A stretch of 64,000 bases of DNA from JAPPOI01 sp028818055 (lineage in GTDB: Bacteria; Pseudomonadota; Alphaproteobacteria; Rhodobacterales; Rhodobacteraceae), in assembly GCA_965267405.1 (NCBI GenBank), contig OZ253954.1, positions 2,232,001 through 2,296,000 of the forward strand, read 5' to 3'. The position numbers were made by a program, and so were the translations under genes. Under the pieces are notes generated by a model, which worked only from the letters and a program-made list of their open reading frames with translations, was not told the DNA's origin and did no database searches. Of this stretch, positions 17,013-26,805 are shown piece by piece (the first letter of the stretch is position 1; each line of letters starts with the position of its first letter).

Positions 17013-17963
17013 CTAAAGCGCGGTCACTTCGCACTTCGAAAGCAGTCGTTCCGTTTCGTCCTTGTCACACAGGCGTGTTGCGTCGGACATAACTGCGGCG
17101 CTTGCAGCTGCAACGCCCCACTTCAAACAATTTTCGATTGGTTCTTCTCCGGCCAGTGCCAGAGTAAATCCGCCGACGAAGCTGTCCCCCGCACCAACTT
17201 TCGAAACGACCGGGACTGGTGGATTGACCGCGTGCCACGCATCTGTGTTCGTGGCCAGCACCGAACCGTCCGCACCGCGGGCAACTATCACGATCTTGGC
17301 CACACCTTTTTTGACAAGTGATTGGGCAAATTCTGCAGTATCCTCGCGCGTGGGAAGCGCACGTCCAGCGAGTTCTTCGCCCTCGGGGCCATCCATTCGC
17401 AACACGTGAAGTGCCGCGCGAGGTTCTTCCGCCAAGTGGAACAGCGCGGGGCCTGACGTGTCCACGATCAGACGCGCCTGACGCTCGTCGACGTGGTCGG
17501 CAAGAATTGATGGAAAGTCTTTCGCAACACCGGGTGGCTGGCTGCCGCTCAGCACCACAAGCGTATCTTCGCCCGTGGCTTGGTCTACAGAAGCGAGCGC
17601 TCGCGGAACGTCGTCTTCTCGCCATTCCGGGCCAGGCATGACAAAGCGGTATTGATCGCCGTTGGTTTGATCAATGACCGACATCGATTGCCGGGTTTCC
17701 CCAGGGCCTTGGAATGCGACTGTTGGCACGCCTTCCAAGGCCAACAATTGTAGCAAATGGGCGCCGGTCGCGCCGCCGATGGCAACCAGCGCCGTTGCTT
17801 GGCCGCCCAGCAATTTAACTGCACGCGCGACGTTGATGCCACCACCGCCGGGATCGATTTGGGGATGGGTGCACCGCAGCTTGGGGCCTGCCTCGATCTT
17901 CGGTGATGTCGTGCAGAAATCCACGGTCGGATTAAGCGTAATCGTCAGGATGTGAGATTTCAT
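17013..17963 (-). CDS. PfkB family sugar-phosphate kinase (1-phosphofructokinase/tagatose-6-P kinase type)
   Basis: From ATG 17963 (MKSHILTITLNPTVD) the protein has 316 residues, the usual length of the hexose-phosphate branch of the ribokinase fold. LTITLNPTVD at the start and GGGGINVARAVKLLGG near 40 are hallmarks of this branch; the catalytic KVGAGDSFVGGF motif with its Asp base lies near 255. Substrate could be fructose-1-phosphate, tagatose-6-phosphate or fructose-6-phosphate (PfkB of Rhodobacterales). No PTS genes adjoin. The ORF continues to 18038, but the added part is not family-like. Confidence 0.88.
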   Translation of the reverse strand: MKSHILTITLNPTVDFCTTSPKIEAGPKLRCTHPQIDPGGGGINVARAVKLLGGQATALVAIGGATGAHLLQLLALEGVPTVAFQGPGETRQSMSVIDQTNGDQYRFVMPGPEWREDDVPRALASVDQATGEDTLVVLSGSQPPGVAKDFPSILADHVDERQARLIVDTSGPALFHLAEEPRAALHVLRMDGPEGEELAGRALPTREDTAEFAQSLVKKGVAKIVIVARGADGSVLATNTDAWHAVNPPVPVVSKVGAGDSFVGGFTLALAGEEPIENCLKWGVAAASAAVMSDATRLCDKDETERLLSKCEVTAL

Positions 17964-18091
17964 GTTGCAGTTCCCGGTCTTTGGCGCCGGACATTGCCCT
18001 GTTAGCGCAACCATCGCAAGCGATAAAATCCACTGCATATGGACAATTCAATCTCTATATGAAATGGCCTCGCCCGGATCAGGAGACCGCA

Positions 18092-19417
18092 ATGACCGTC
18101 ACGCGTTTCGCACCTTCACCTACCGGATTTCTGCACGTCGGCAATCTTCGTGCGGCGCTATTTAATTGGCTGATTGCACGGAAGGCGGGCGGTGAATTCA
18201 TACTGAGACTGGATGACACCGATCCGGAACGTTCCAAGGAAGAATACGTCGATGCCATTCGACAGGACTTGGAGTGGCTGGGCCTGACTTGGGATCGCGA
18301 AGAACGTCAATCTTTGCGGTTGGACCGATACGCCGAAGCGGCGGATCAACTGCGAGATATGGGGCGGTTTTATGAGGCGTGGGAAACGCCCACTGAACTT
18401 GATCTTAAGCGGAAGAAACAACTGAACATGGGAAAGCCACCGGTTTATGATCGTGCGGCTTTGGCCTTGTCTGAAGACGAACGCACCAAAATGCGCGATG
18501 AGCGTGGCCAAGGTGTTTGGCGGTTTAAGTTGGATCATGCCCGTATCGAGTGGACGGATGGAATTCTCGGCGATCTCTCTATCGACGCGTCTTCCGTAAG
18601 CGACCCGGTTTTGATCCGTCAGGACGGGCAAGTTCTATACACGTTGGCGTCCGTCGTCGACGACACCGAAATGGGCATAACAGATGTCGTCCGTGGGTCA
18701 GATCACGTGACCAACACTGCAACCCAGATCCAGATGATCGAGGCGCTGGGCGGTTCGGTTCCAAATTTTGCGCACCATTCGCTTTTGACGGGACCGGGTG
18801 GCGAGTCCTTGTCAAAAAGGCTTGGCACATTGGCCCTTCGCGACTTGCGCGAGAGCGGGATTGAACCAATGGCGGTGTTAAGCCTTATGGCACGCATTGG
18901 ATCGTCGGAACCAGTAGAGCTGTGCAGTTCGCATGCCGAATTGATTGAAGGATTCGACATATCGAAATTTGGGTCTGCTCCGACGAAACTGGATATTGAG
19001 GACTTGAAGCCGATGACGGCTCGGGTTGTCCAGGAACTGCCGGTGTCGGAGGTCGAACCGGAGCTGAACTCGGCCGGTGTGCCAGCGGACATACAATCCA
19101 GATACTGGGACGCCGTAAGCGGCAACGTAGGCGTTCGATCTGATGCTGGGAAATGGTGGAGCGTTTTCACAGGAGACGTCGACCCAATTGTTGCTGACGA
19201 GGACCGCGAATTTGTAGAAACGGCATTCGCGATGTTGGGTGAACCCGCCTATGGTCCCGAGACTTGGTCGGACTGGACGAACGCGGTGAAGGAAGCCACC
19301 GGCAGAAAAGGTAAACAGCTTTTCATGCCGCTACGGCTTGCCATTACCGGGCATCAACGTGGCCCGGAGATGGCGGATGTGATGCCACTGTTGCAGAAAA
19401 AGCCAGCGCTCGGTTGA
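18092..19417 (+). CDS. gltX: Glutamate--tRNA ligase
   Basis: A 441-residue class I synthetase. The start ATG 18092 is preceded by CAGGAG and gives MTVTRFAPSPTGFLHVGN, containing the HIGH-equivalent HVGN; the LSKRLG (KMSKS) loop lies near 233. LRLDDTDPERS is the GluRS substrate motif. It charges tRNA-Glu, and in bacteria lacking GlnRS the same type of enzyme also makes Glu-tRNA-Gln. Alphaproteobacteria often carry two gltX copies; this one is on the short side. The frame extends to 17981, but the upstream residues are not part of the family. Confidence 0.95.
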   Translation: MTVTRFAPSPTGFLHVGNLRAALFNWLIARKAGGEFILRLDDTDPERSKEEYVDAIRQDLEWLGLTWDREERQSLRLDRYAEAADQLRDMGRFYEAWETPTELDLKRKKQLNMGKPPVYDRAALALSEDERTKMRDERGQGVWRFKLDHARIEWTDGILGDLSIDASSVSDPVLIRQDGQVLYTLASVVDDTEMGITDVVRGSDHVTNTATQIQMIEALGGSVPNFAHHSLLTGPGGESLSKRLGTLALRDLRESGIEPMAVLSLMARIGSSEPVELCSSHAELIEGFDISKFGSAPTKLDIEDLKPMTARVVQELPVSEVEPELNSAGVPADIQSRYWDAVSGNVGVRSDAGKWWSVFTGDVDPIVADEDREFVETAFAMLGEPAYGPETWSDWTNAVKEATGRKGKQLFMPLRLAITGHQRGPEMADVMPLLQKKPALG

Positions 19418-19470
19418 CCTAAAGCCATTCAACGCTTGGCAATCTGCGATCCTGCAGTCATCGTTCCGTC

Positions 19471-20862
19471 ATGAGCGAACAGGCCAAATTCCTGGAAGGA
19501 AGTCTTTTCAAGCACATCACAGTGATGTCGCTGACGGCTTCAATCGGATTGATGGCGGTGTTCGTCGTCGACTTTGTCGACATGATTTTCATTTCGATGT
19601 TAGGCAAAGCTGAGCTTGCGGCTGCGGTTGGATACGCCGGTGCCATCTTGTTTTTCACCACGTCGTTTGCCATCGGAATGGCCATCACAACAGGGGCGCT
19701 GGTCGCCCAGGCCTTGGGAGCGGGTGACGAAGAGCTGGCTCGGAGACGAGCGACTAACACTCTGATTTTCGGGGTCATTTTTGGAGTGATATTCGCTGCG
19801 CTGGTTTGGATGAATCTGCGACCGTTGTCCCAATTGATGGGGGCTTCAGATGAGACGCTCGAACTCTCGGTAAACTATCTTTCGATCATCGTCCCGACAC
19901 TGCCGCTTTTGGTTGTGGGCGTCATCGGAGGGGCCATCCTTCGGGCACACGGCGACGCTCGGCGCGCCATGATGGCCACCGTTTGGGGGGGCGCAGTTAA
20001 TGCTGTGCTGGACCCGATACTGATTTTCGGACTCGATCTTGAATTGACCGGTGCTGCATTGGCGTCTGTCGCGGCCCGGTTGGCCATTGCGGGTTTCGGT
20101 ATATGGCCGGTGATCAAGTATTATGGAGGCTTCGGTCGGCCGAAACTTCCAGAGGTCATGATCGACGCGAAACCGATCGTGGCCATCGCGGCGCCCGCGA
20201 TACTGACCCAACTCGCCACTCCGATTGGGCAGGCCTATGTGACGCGTTCCATGGCCGAGTTTGGTGAGGCTGCCGTGGCGGGCATGGCTATAACCGCGCG
20301 GATGACTCCCGTGGCGTTTGGCGTGATTTTCGCTCTTTCCGGGGCGGTAGGACCGATCATTGGACAAAACCACGGAGCAGGCAAAGAAGATCGGGTGCGC
20401 CAGGCTTTTCGCGAAGCCCTGCTTTTCACTGCAATTGTTGTTGTGGTGATTTCGGTTAGCTTGTTCTTGTTGCGCGACCCCATAGCGACCTTATTTGAGG
20501 CAGAAGGCGTTGCAAAAGACATTGTCTTCCTATTTTGCGGTCCGCTTGCTTTGGCGTTCTTCTTCAATGGGGTGATTTTTGTGGGCAACGCCGCCTTTAA
20601 CAATCTTGGGCATCCATTCTACTCGACTTGGGTGAATTGGGGTCGACACACTCTCGGGACCATTCCCTTCGTCATCGTCGGCGCCTCTCTTTATGGTGCC
20701 ATGGGGGTCCTCATCGGTCAGGCCGTGGGGGGCATCATTTTTGCATTAATAACTTTGCTTTTGGTTCGTCGCGTGTTTGCGAAAGAAGGTGCGCCCAAAC
20801 CCGAGGCTGCCCCGTTTCGTCGCCAAGCTCGCTTGATGCAATTGATGCACCATCGCCGCTAG
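19471..20862 (+). CDS. MATE family efflux transporter
   Basis: The 463-residue protein shows about twelve hydrophobic segments in two similar halves, as in NorM/MATE drug:Na+(H+) antiporters. FVDMIFISMLGKAELAAAV near residue 30-48 and GNAAFNNLGHPFYSTWVNW near 375 are typical. It sits in the inner membrane and exports cationic compounds. The start ATG 19471 lies 53 bases after gltX. The last 4 bases overlap the end of the convergent gamma-glutamylcyclotransferase-like gene. Substrate is unknown. Confidence 0.93.
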   Translation: MSEQAKFLEGSLFKHITVMSLTASIGLMAVFVVDFVDMIFISMLGKAELAAAVGYAGAILFFTTSFAIGMAITTGALVAQALGAGDEELARRRATNTLIFGVIFGVIFAALVWMNLRPLSQLMGASDETLELSVNYLSIIVPTLPLLVVGVIGGAILRAHGDARRAMMATVWGGAVNAVLDPILIFGLDLELTGAALASVAARLAIAGFGIWPVIKYYGGFGRPKLPEVMIDAKPIVAIAAPAILTQLATPIGQAYVTRSMAEFGEAAVAGMAITARMTPVAFGVIFALSGAVGPIIGQNHGAGKEDRVRQAFREALLFTAIVVVVISVSLFLLRDPIATLFEAEGVAKDIVFLFCGPLALAFFFNGVIFVGNAAFNNLGHPFYSTWVNWGRHTLGTIPFVIVGASLYGAMGVLIGQAVGGIIFALITLLLVRRVFAKEGAPKPEAAPFRRQARLMQLMHHRR

Positions 20863-21422
20863 GCGGACATTCTTTTTAGCGGCAAAGCAGCAACGTGATG
20901 ATCAACCAAAGCTGTTTCATTTGGACCCAGCCGCTGAGCGCGAGTGTAAACAGGGTTCAGGCGGTCATCGAATAGCGGAGCATCCCAGCCGCTTGTTGTT
21001 GCGAAAAAGCGTGCGACTCCGGCCTCTCCGAAGTGCTCCAAGAAGCCTTGGACGACAACATCCAAGTAACTCAGCAGGATCGGGTGCGGTTCGGATGCCG
21101 CTGCGTGTTTATCCGCAGGAGCGTGATAGAATTGAATGTCGGCGCCATTTGGTAATGCGTGCTCAAGATCGCTTGCAGCGGTGCGGTCGTAAGAATGCTC
21201 TCTCACGTCCAGAGCTTCCCAATCGTCATCAGGTACGCGTGTGACGAGGCCGTCGATTTTTGCATCAAGCCTTTGGGATATAGTAAGAAAAGCGACCGTT
21301 CGCCCCTCTACGTGACGCCATTCGCGCTGCCATCCGGCTAGCGAGGCGACCGAAGCGGGTTCATAGCTGTGCGTCGCACAGTTGACCAAAGAACCGTATC
21401 CAAAAACGTACTTGTCGCTCAT
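20859..21422 (-). CDS. Gamma-glutamylcyclotransferase-like protein (AIG2/GGCT fold)
   Basis: The 187-residue protein begins MSDKYVFGYGSLVN, containing the YGSL loop that binds the substrate backbone in this fold, followed by WRHVEGRTVAFL and WEALDVREHSYDR, the latter carrying a likely catalytic glutamate. I took ATG 21422 rather than 21446, because the YGSL motif is normally within ten residues of the start. Members act on gamma-glutamyl peptides, but many homologues are uncharacterised. It is transcribed away from the gcv riboswitch, only about 80 bases from it. Confidence 0.85.
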   Translation of the reverse strand: MSDKYVFGYGSLVNCATHSYEPASVASLAGWQREWRHVEGRTVAFLTISQRLDAKIDGLVTRVPDDDWEALDVREHSYDRTAASDLEHALPNGADIQFYHAPADKHAAASEPHPILLSYLDVVVQGFLEHFGEAGVARFFATTSGWDAPLFDDRLNPVYTRAQRLGPNETALVDHHVAALPLKRMSA

Positions 21423-21500
21423 GTCAGTCTTCTGCCGAGCCGACACAGAAGACGCAAGTACTTGCCAGACTCTTCTAAAGTCCGTATGCGATTGTATGCA

Positions 21501-21650
21501 CGACGGGAGAATCGGATTTCCGATGCCGAAGGAGCAACCGCCCCGGTAAACTCTCAGGCAAAAGGACCGTCGATGCGATCAGACTCTGGAGAGAGGCCAG
21601 CAGGCCCGCCGAAGGGATAACGATCTCAGGCGAAAGGACAGAGGGGGCAC
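21501..21650 (+). ncRNA. Tandem glycine riboswitch
   Basis: Two glycine aptamers stand in tandem before gcvT. The first runs about 21501-21572 with CGGGAGA and the core CTCTCAGGCAAAAGGACCG. The second runs about 21582-21648 with CTGGAGAGAGGCC and ATCTCAGGCGAAAGGACAG. Both carry the conserved CTCAGGCNAAAGGAC core of the gcvT RNA motif, separated by a short linker. Glycine binding generally turns on the glycine cleavage genes. The gcvT start is about 72 bases downstream. Confidence 0.96.
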
Positions 21651-21721
21651 GACGGGCAGACGATTTGCCCGATAGGTGCCCGGCGCTCATCAAGCCGGCA
21701 AGAAAAGAAGGGCTTAGGCCA

Positions 21722-22843
21722 ATGTCGGATTTGCAGCGCACGTCGCTATTCGAATTGCACCAATCACTTGGCGCGAAGATGGTTCCTTTTGCCGGATATG
21801 AAATGCCGGTTCAGTACCCGTTGGGCGTTATGAAGGAGCATTTGCATACACGTTCCGCCGCCGGGCTATTTGATGTCAGCCATATGGGTCAGGTTATCCT
21901 TCGCGCGAAATCCGGAAGCGTTGGTGATGCGGCTCTCGCTCTTGAAACTATTGTCCCAATGAACATTCTCGGCCTTGGCGAAGGTCGACAGCGCTATGCG
22001 TTCTTCACCAATGATCAAGGCGGCATACTCGACGATCTGATGGTGGCCAACAAAGGCGACCACTTGTTTTTGGTTGTGAACGCAGCCTGCAAAGACGCTG
22101 ACATTGCGCACATGACCGCGAGCCTTTCAGACACCTGCGACGTCATTCCCGTTTCGGGTCGTTCGTTGTTGGCAGTTCAAGGGCCGGCATCTGAGGCGGC
22201 CGTGTCGCAACTGATGTCCGCCGCCGCTGATATGAAGTTTATGGATGTCGCGGAATTGGAATGGAGTGGTCAGACTCTCTGGCTTTCGCGCTCGGGTTAC
22301 ACCGGCGAAGACGGGTTCGAGATTTCGGTTCCAGATGATATTGCGGTTGATTTCGCGAAAGCGCTTTTGGATTTGGAAGAAGTCGAAGCCATTGGTCTAG
22401 GCGCGCGGGATTCGCTTCGATTGGAGGCGGGCTTGTGCCTTTACGGATCAGACATCGATACACAAACGAGCCCGGTTGAGGCGTCTTTGACCTGGGCTAT
22501 CCAAAAAGCACGCCGCGCGGGTGGGGAACGTGAAGGAGGCTTTCCGGGTGCAGATCGAATTCTGAACGAGTTTTCAGCCGGCGCAAAACGCCGACGGGTA
22601 GGTTTGCGTCCGGAAGGTCGCGCGCCCATGCGAGGAGGAACGCCATTGTTTGTCGGCGACACCCAAGTAGGTGAAGTGACATCTGGAGGGTTTGGACCAT
22701 CGGTCGAAGGTCCTGTTGCGATGGGATATGTTGACTCACAATATGCAGAAACCGGCGTCGAACTGACCGGCGAAGTTCGCGGCAAAAGACACCCCGTACG
22801 AGTGGCTGACCTTCCATTCGTCGCGGCTAATTTTAAACGCTAA
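21722..22843 (+). CDS. gcvT: Glycine cleavage system T protein (aminomethyltransferase)
   Basis: A 373-residue protein, starting MSDLQRTSLFELHQSLGAKM at ATG 21722. GcvT transfers the methylene group from the aminomethyl-lipoyl arm of GcvH to tetrahydrofolate, releasing ammonia. FDVSHMGQV near 52, SRSGYTGEDGFEI near 195 (folate-binding) and GLGARDSLRLEAGLCLYG are family hallmarks. It is the first gene behind the glycine riboswitch and lies 16 bases from gcvH. The upstream in-frame start at 21665 would run into the riboswitch region and is rejected. Confidence 0.97.
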   Translation: MSDLQRTSLFELHQSLGAKMVPFAGYEMPVQYPLGVMKEHLHTRSAAGLFDVSHMGQVILRAKSGSVGDAALALETIVPMNILGLGEGRQRYAFFTNDQGGILDDLMVANKGDHLFLVVNAACKDADIAHMTASLSDTCDVIPVSGRSLLAVQGPASEAAVSQLMSAAADMKFMDVAELEWSGQTLWLSRSGYTGEDGFEISVPDDIAVDFAKALLDLEEVEAIGLGARDSLRLEAGLCLYGSDIDTQTSPVEASLTWAIQKARRAGGEREGGFPGADRILNEFSAGAKRRRVGLRPEGRAPMRGGTPLFVGDTQVGEVTSGGFGPSVEGPVAMGYVDSQYAETGVELTGEVRGKRHPVRVADLPFVAANFKR

Positions 22844-22859
22844 ACCAAGAGGGAACACG

Positions 22860-23219
22860 ATGAAATATACCGAAGATCACGAATGGCTACGAGTGGACGG
22901 CGACGTCGTTGTTGTTGGCATTACCGAGCATGCGTCGACGTCTCTGGGAGACGTCGTCTTCGTGGAATTGCCTGAAGCCGAAACCCAAGTCGCCAAGGGC
23001 GATGAAATTGTAGTTATTGAGAGCGTGAAGGCTGCGTCTGACATCTCGGCGCCGGTAGATGGAGAAATCGTTGAAGTAAACGATGCCCTTGCAGACAACC
23101 CCGGGCTGGTAAACGAAGACCCGCTTGGCGCTGCGTGGTTCTTCAAAATGAAAGTCGAAGACATGTCTCAGTTGGACGGTCTTATGGATGAAGACGCATA
23201 CGAGCAGATGATCGGGTAA
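22860..23219 (+). CDS. gcvH: Glycine cleavage system H protein
   Basis: The 119-residue lipoyl carrier begins MKYTEDHEWLRVDGD. The lipoylated lysine lies in VIESVKAASDISAPVDG at about residue 59. It shuttles the aminomethyl intermediate between GcvP, GcvT and lipoamide dehydrogenase. The length is slightly short of the usual 125-130 but complete. It is followed 6 bases later by an unrelated membrane-protein gene that separates it from gcvP. Confidence 0.97.
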   Translation: MKYTEDHEWLRVDGDVVVVGITEHASTSLGDVVFVELPEAETQVAKGDEIVVIESVKAASDISAPVDGEIVEVNDALADNPGLVNEDPLGAAWFFKMKVEDMSQLDGLMDEDAYEQMIG

Positions 23220-23225
23220 TTCAGA

Positions 23226-23882
23226 ATGCCAAACTTTGACCTAAGAATTTGGGGTTCCATTGCCGGTTTCGTCTGTGCCGCAACCTATTTGTTCGGCTTT
23301 GCTGTTCTGGCGGGCACAGACTACGGCAGCGTTATTGGTGAAACGACGAATGCCATGGCGTTTCTGGCCCAAAACCCTGTCCTGATGAGCGTTTGGTACC
23401 TTACGATTTATGTCGTGAACGGCCTTTTTCTTGCTCTCTTGGTGCTTGCTTTGGAAGACCGCATCGCGCCACAAGCATCGGAATTTGCCAGGGTAATGCG
23501 CACGCTCGGTTTAATCTGGGCGACGCTGGTGATTGGCGCAGGCATGGCGGCAAACGTTGGGCTCTCCAAAGCTCTTGCTGCATTCGAAGCCGACCCGCAA
23601 GCGGCTGCAGACATTTGGCAGATCGCTGAGCTTATCGAAAATGGCATCGGCGGAGGAAACGAAATTCTTGGTGGTTTGCTTGCCGTACTGGTGGGCATTG
23701 CAGGGATCAAATTATCGGCTTTGCCGCGAAGCTTTGGCATTTTCAGTCTTATCATTGGCGTCGCTGGTCTGATGACCGTGATCGCTGTGTTGGAACCCGT
23801 TGCGGGCCCGGTGTTCGGGCTTGGCTACATTGTCTGGTTCGTTTGGATTGCAGGTATTCTGCGCAAACCATTGTCACAATGA
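23226..23882 (+). CDS. Multi-pass membrane protein inserted in the gcv operon (DUF4386-like)
   Basis: The 218-residue protein has about six hydrophobic segments: near 8-30, 55-78, 95-118, 145-165, 170-190 and 193-212. Composition and layout (NPVLMSVWYLTIYVVNGLF early, then an amphipathic loop and GGGNEILGG) resemble the uncharacterised DUF4386 family, but I am not certain. It lies 6 bases after gcvH and 7 bases before gcvP, with no sign of its own promoter, so it must be co-expressed with glycine cleavage under the riboswitch. A transport or redox role linked to glycine is possible but unsupported. Confidence 0.8.
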   Translation: MPNFDLRIWGSIAGFVCAATYLFGFAVLAGTDYGSVIGETTNAMAFLAQNPVLMSVWYLTIYVVNGLFLALLVLALEDRIAPQASEFARVMRTLGLIWATLVIGAGMAANVGLSKALAAFEADPQAAADIWQIAELIENGIGGGNEILGGLLAVLVGIAGIKLSALPRSFGIFSLIIGVAGLMTVIAVLEPVAGPVFGLGYIVWFVWIAGILRKPLSQ

Positions 23883-23889
23883 GGAACAG

Positions 23890-26742
23890 ATGACTTTTAC
23901 CCCAACCGACTATCTTCCTTACGACTTTGCCAACCGTCGCCACATCGGGCCGTCGCCATCGGAAATGGCCGAGATGCTGGCTGTCTTGGGCGTCGGTTCG
24001 CTTGACGAATTGATTGAACAAACTGTTCCGGAATCAATCCGACAAAGTGCACCATTATCGTTTGGAAAACCAAAGTCCGAACGCGAGCTCTTGTGGCATA
24101 TGCGGAAAGTAGCAGACGACAACGAAGTCTTCACGACCATGATCGGACAAGGCTACCACGGGACTGTCACGCCGCCCGCGATCCAGCGAAATATCCTTGA
24201 AAACCCGGCTTGGTATACAGCGTACACTCCTTATCAGCCTGAGATCAGCCAGGGCCGACTCGAGGCCCTGCTGAACTATCAGACCATGGTCAGTGATCTG
24301 ACGGGTTTGGAAATCGCAAATGCGTCTTTGCTTGATGAGGCCACCGCCGCGGCCGAAGCAATGACGATGGCGCAAAGATTGGCAAAGTCGAAAGCATCAG
24401 CGTTCTTCATCGACGAAAATTGCCATCCACAAAACATCGAAGTCATGAAGACCCGCGCGGCACCTCTTGGCATTGAAATCATTGTTGGCTCTCCCGACGA
24501 TCTTGATGCGAGCGGGGTATTCGGGGCGGTTTTCCAGTATCCGGGTACATACGGTCACGTGCGTGACTTCACTGAGCAGATGGATGCTCTGCATGAAGCC
24601 AAAGCACTGGGCATTGTGATTGCTGATCCAATGGCGCTGACGCTATTGAAAGAACCGGGCGCCATGGGTGCTGATATCGCCGTTGGCTCCACGCAAAGGT
24701 TTGGCGTGCCGATGGGCTTTGGAGGCCCGCACGCGGCGTATATGGCTTGCCGCGATGCCTATAAGCGGGCGATGCCGGGTCGCTTGGTGGGTGTGTCTGT
24801 CGACGCACGCGGTAACAAAGCGTATCGACTGTCGCTGCAAACCCGCGAACAGCACATTCGTCGCGAAAAAGCGACCTCGAACGTGTGTACCGCTCAGGCG
24901 CTTCTGGCCGTTATGGCTTCATTCTACGCTGTCTTTCACGGGCCAGAAGGCCTTAAGGCCATCGCACAACGCATTCACCGCAAGACGGAAAGACTCGTCA
25001 TGGGGCTGGAAGCTGGTGGATTTGAAGTCGCTCCAGAACTGTTCTTTGACACGATCACCGTCGAGGTTGGCGCGCTGCAAGGCGTTATTCTTGAGGCGGG
25101 TCTTAGAGAGCGCATCAATTTCAGAAAGGTCGGCGACACAAAGATCGGCATAGCGGTAGATGAAACGGTTCGCCCGGCAACGCTGGAAGCCGTCTGGCGC
25201 GCGTTCGGACTTAACTTCAGCCGTGATGATTTCGAGGCGGGCTACACCCGGCTCCCACAGAGCTACCACCGGACCAGCGAGTTCATGACTCATCCGGTAT
25301 TCCACATGAACCGCGCGGAAACCGAGATGATGCGGTATATGCGGCGTCTAGCTGACCGCGATTTGGCCTTGGACCGTGCGATGATCCCTCTGGGTTCATG
25401 CACAATGAAGTTGAATGCAGCGGTCGAAATGATGCCGGTCACGTGGCCCGAGTTTTCGAACATTCACCCGTTTGCTCCTGCCAGCCAGGTGCAGGGGTAT
25501 ACGCGTATGATCGACGAGCTGTCCGAGTTGCTATGCGACATCACAGGCTACGACGCCATGTCGATGCAACCGAACTCTGGTGCCCAAGGGGAATATGCCG
25601 GCCTTCTGACAATCATGGCGTACCACCGCGCGCGCGGTGAAAACGACCGCAAGGTGTGTCTCATTCCGGTTTCAGCGCATGGGACAAACCCAGCGTCTGC
25701 ACAGATGTGCGGCATGGAAGTTGTTGTTGTTGCAAGTGCTGAAAACGGTGACATCGATCTTGAGGACTTCCGTGCAAAAGCCGAAGCGGCGGGTGACCGA
25801 CTTGCAGCCTGCATGATCACATATCCTTCGACGCACGGCGTGTTCGAAGAAACCGTGCGCGAGGTCTGTCAGATCACTCATGATCATGGTGGGCAGGTGT
25901 ATCTAGATGGCGCCAACCTGAATGCAATGGTTGGATTAGCTAAACCGGGCGAAATTGGTTCAGACGTCAGCCATCTTAACTTGCACAAGACGTTTTGCAT
26001 TCCGCATGGCGGCGGCGGGCCGGGTATGGGACCAATTGGTGTAAAGGCCCATTTGGCGCCGTTCCTTCCGGGGCATCCCGAAACAGGCGGTCGTGAAGGA
26101 CCAGTATCGGCGGCTCCTTATGGGTCACCGGGCATCTTGGTAATTCCATATGCTTACATCCTTTTGATGGGTGGCGCGGGTCTGACACAGGCAACCAAAG
26201 TCGCGATCTTGAATGGCAATTACATCGCTAAGCGGCTCGAAGGAGCGTTTGACGTGCTTTACAAAGGAAGCCGAGGACGCGTTGCACACGAGTGCATTAT
26301 CGATACGCGTCCATACGATGAAAGCGCGGGTGTCACGGTTGACGACATCGCAAAGCGCTTGATCGATAATGGCTTCCACGCACCAACAATGAGTTGGCCG
26401 GTCGCAGGGACACTGATGATCGAGCCGACAGAGTCGGAAACCAAGGCCGAGCTTGATCGCTTCTGCGAAGCAATGCTGTCCATTCGTGCTGAGATCACTG
26501 CGATTGAAACTGGCGAGTTCGATGCAGAGAACAATCCGCTGAAGCGTGCACCGCACACGGTGGAAGATCTGGTCGGTGATTGGAACCGCCCTTATAGCCG
26601 CGAAGTTGGCTGTTATCCGGCGGGAGCATTCCGGGTGGACAAGTATTGGGCGCCAGTCAATCGGGTTGATAACGCATATGGCGATCGTCACCTTGTTTGT
26701 ACCTGTCCACCGCTTGATGCCTATCAAGAGGCTGCAGAGTAA
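23890..26742 (+). CDS. gcvP: Glycine dehydrogenase (decarboxylating), P protein
   Basis: The 950-residue single-chain enzyme starts at ATG 23890 (MTFTPTDYLPYDF) with GAGGAAC before it. It decarboxylates glycine and loads the aminomethyl group on GcvH. The PLP lysine lies in LNLHKTFCIPHGGGGPG near residue 698, and the glycine-rich tail of that motif is intact. The N-terminal half shows the RRHIGPSPSEM and YTPYQPEISQGRLE hallmarks of the family. An upstream ATG at 23800 overlaps the preceding gene and is rejected. It closes the gcv operon. Confidence 0.97.
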   Translation: MTFTPTDYLPYDFANRRHIGPSPSEMAEMLAVLGVGSLDELIEQTVPESIRQSAPLSFGKPKSERELLWHMRKVADDNEVFTTMIGQGYHGTVTPPAIQRNILENPAWYTAYTPYQPEISQGRLEALLNYQTMVSDLTGLEIANASLLDEATAAAEAMTMAQRLAKSKASAFFIDENCHPQNIEVMKTRAAPLGIEIIVGSPDDLDASGVFGAVFQYPGTYGHVRDFTEQMDALHEAKALGIVIADPMALTLLKEPGAMGADIAVGSTQRFGVPMGFGGPHAAYMACRDAYKRAMPGRLVGVSVDARGNKAYRLSLQTREQHIRREKATSNVCTAQALLAVMASFYAVFHGPEGLKAIAQRIHRKTERLVMGLEAGGFEVAPELFFDTITVEVGALQGVILEAGLRERINFRKVGDTKIGIAVDETVRPATLEAVWRAFGLNFSRDDFEAGYTRLPQSYHRTSEFMTHPVFHMNRAETEMMRYMRRLADRDLALDRAMIPLGSCTMKLNAAVEMMPVTWPEFSNIHPFAPASQVQGYTRMIDELSELLCDITGYDAMSMQPNSGAQGEYAGLLTIMAYHRARGENDRKVCLIPVSAHGTNPASAQMCGMEVVVVASAENGDIDLEDFRAKAEAAGDRLAACMITYPSTHGVFEETVREVCQITHDHGGQVYLDGANLNAMVGLAKPGEIGSDVSHLNLHKTFCIPHGGGGPGMGPIGVKAHLAPFLPGHPETGGREGPVSAAPYGSPGILVIPYAYILLMGGAGLTQATKVAILNGNYIAKRLEGAFDVLYKGSRGRVAHECIIDTRPYDESAGVTVDDIAKRLIDNGFHAPTMSWPVAGTLMIEPTESETKAELDRFCEAMLSIRAEITAIETGEFDAENNPLKRAPHTVEDLVGDWNRPYSREVGCYPAGAFRVDKYWAPVNRVDNAYGDRHLVCTCPPLDAYQEAAE

Positions 26743-26805
26743 TGCATCCGTGTGTTTGCCTCTGGTGACCGCGCGCGCTAAATCGGCGTGAAAAGGAGAA
26801 ACCAG

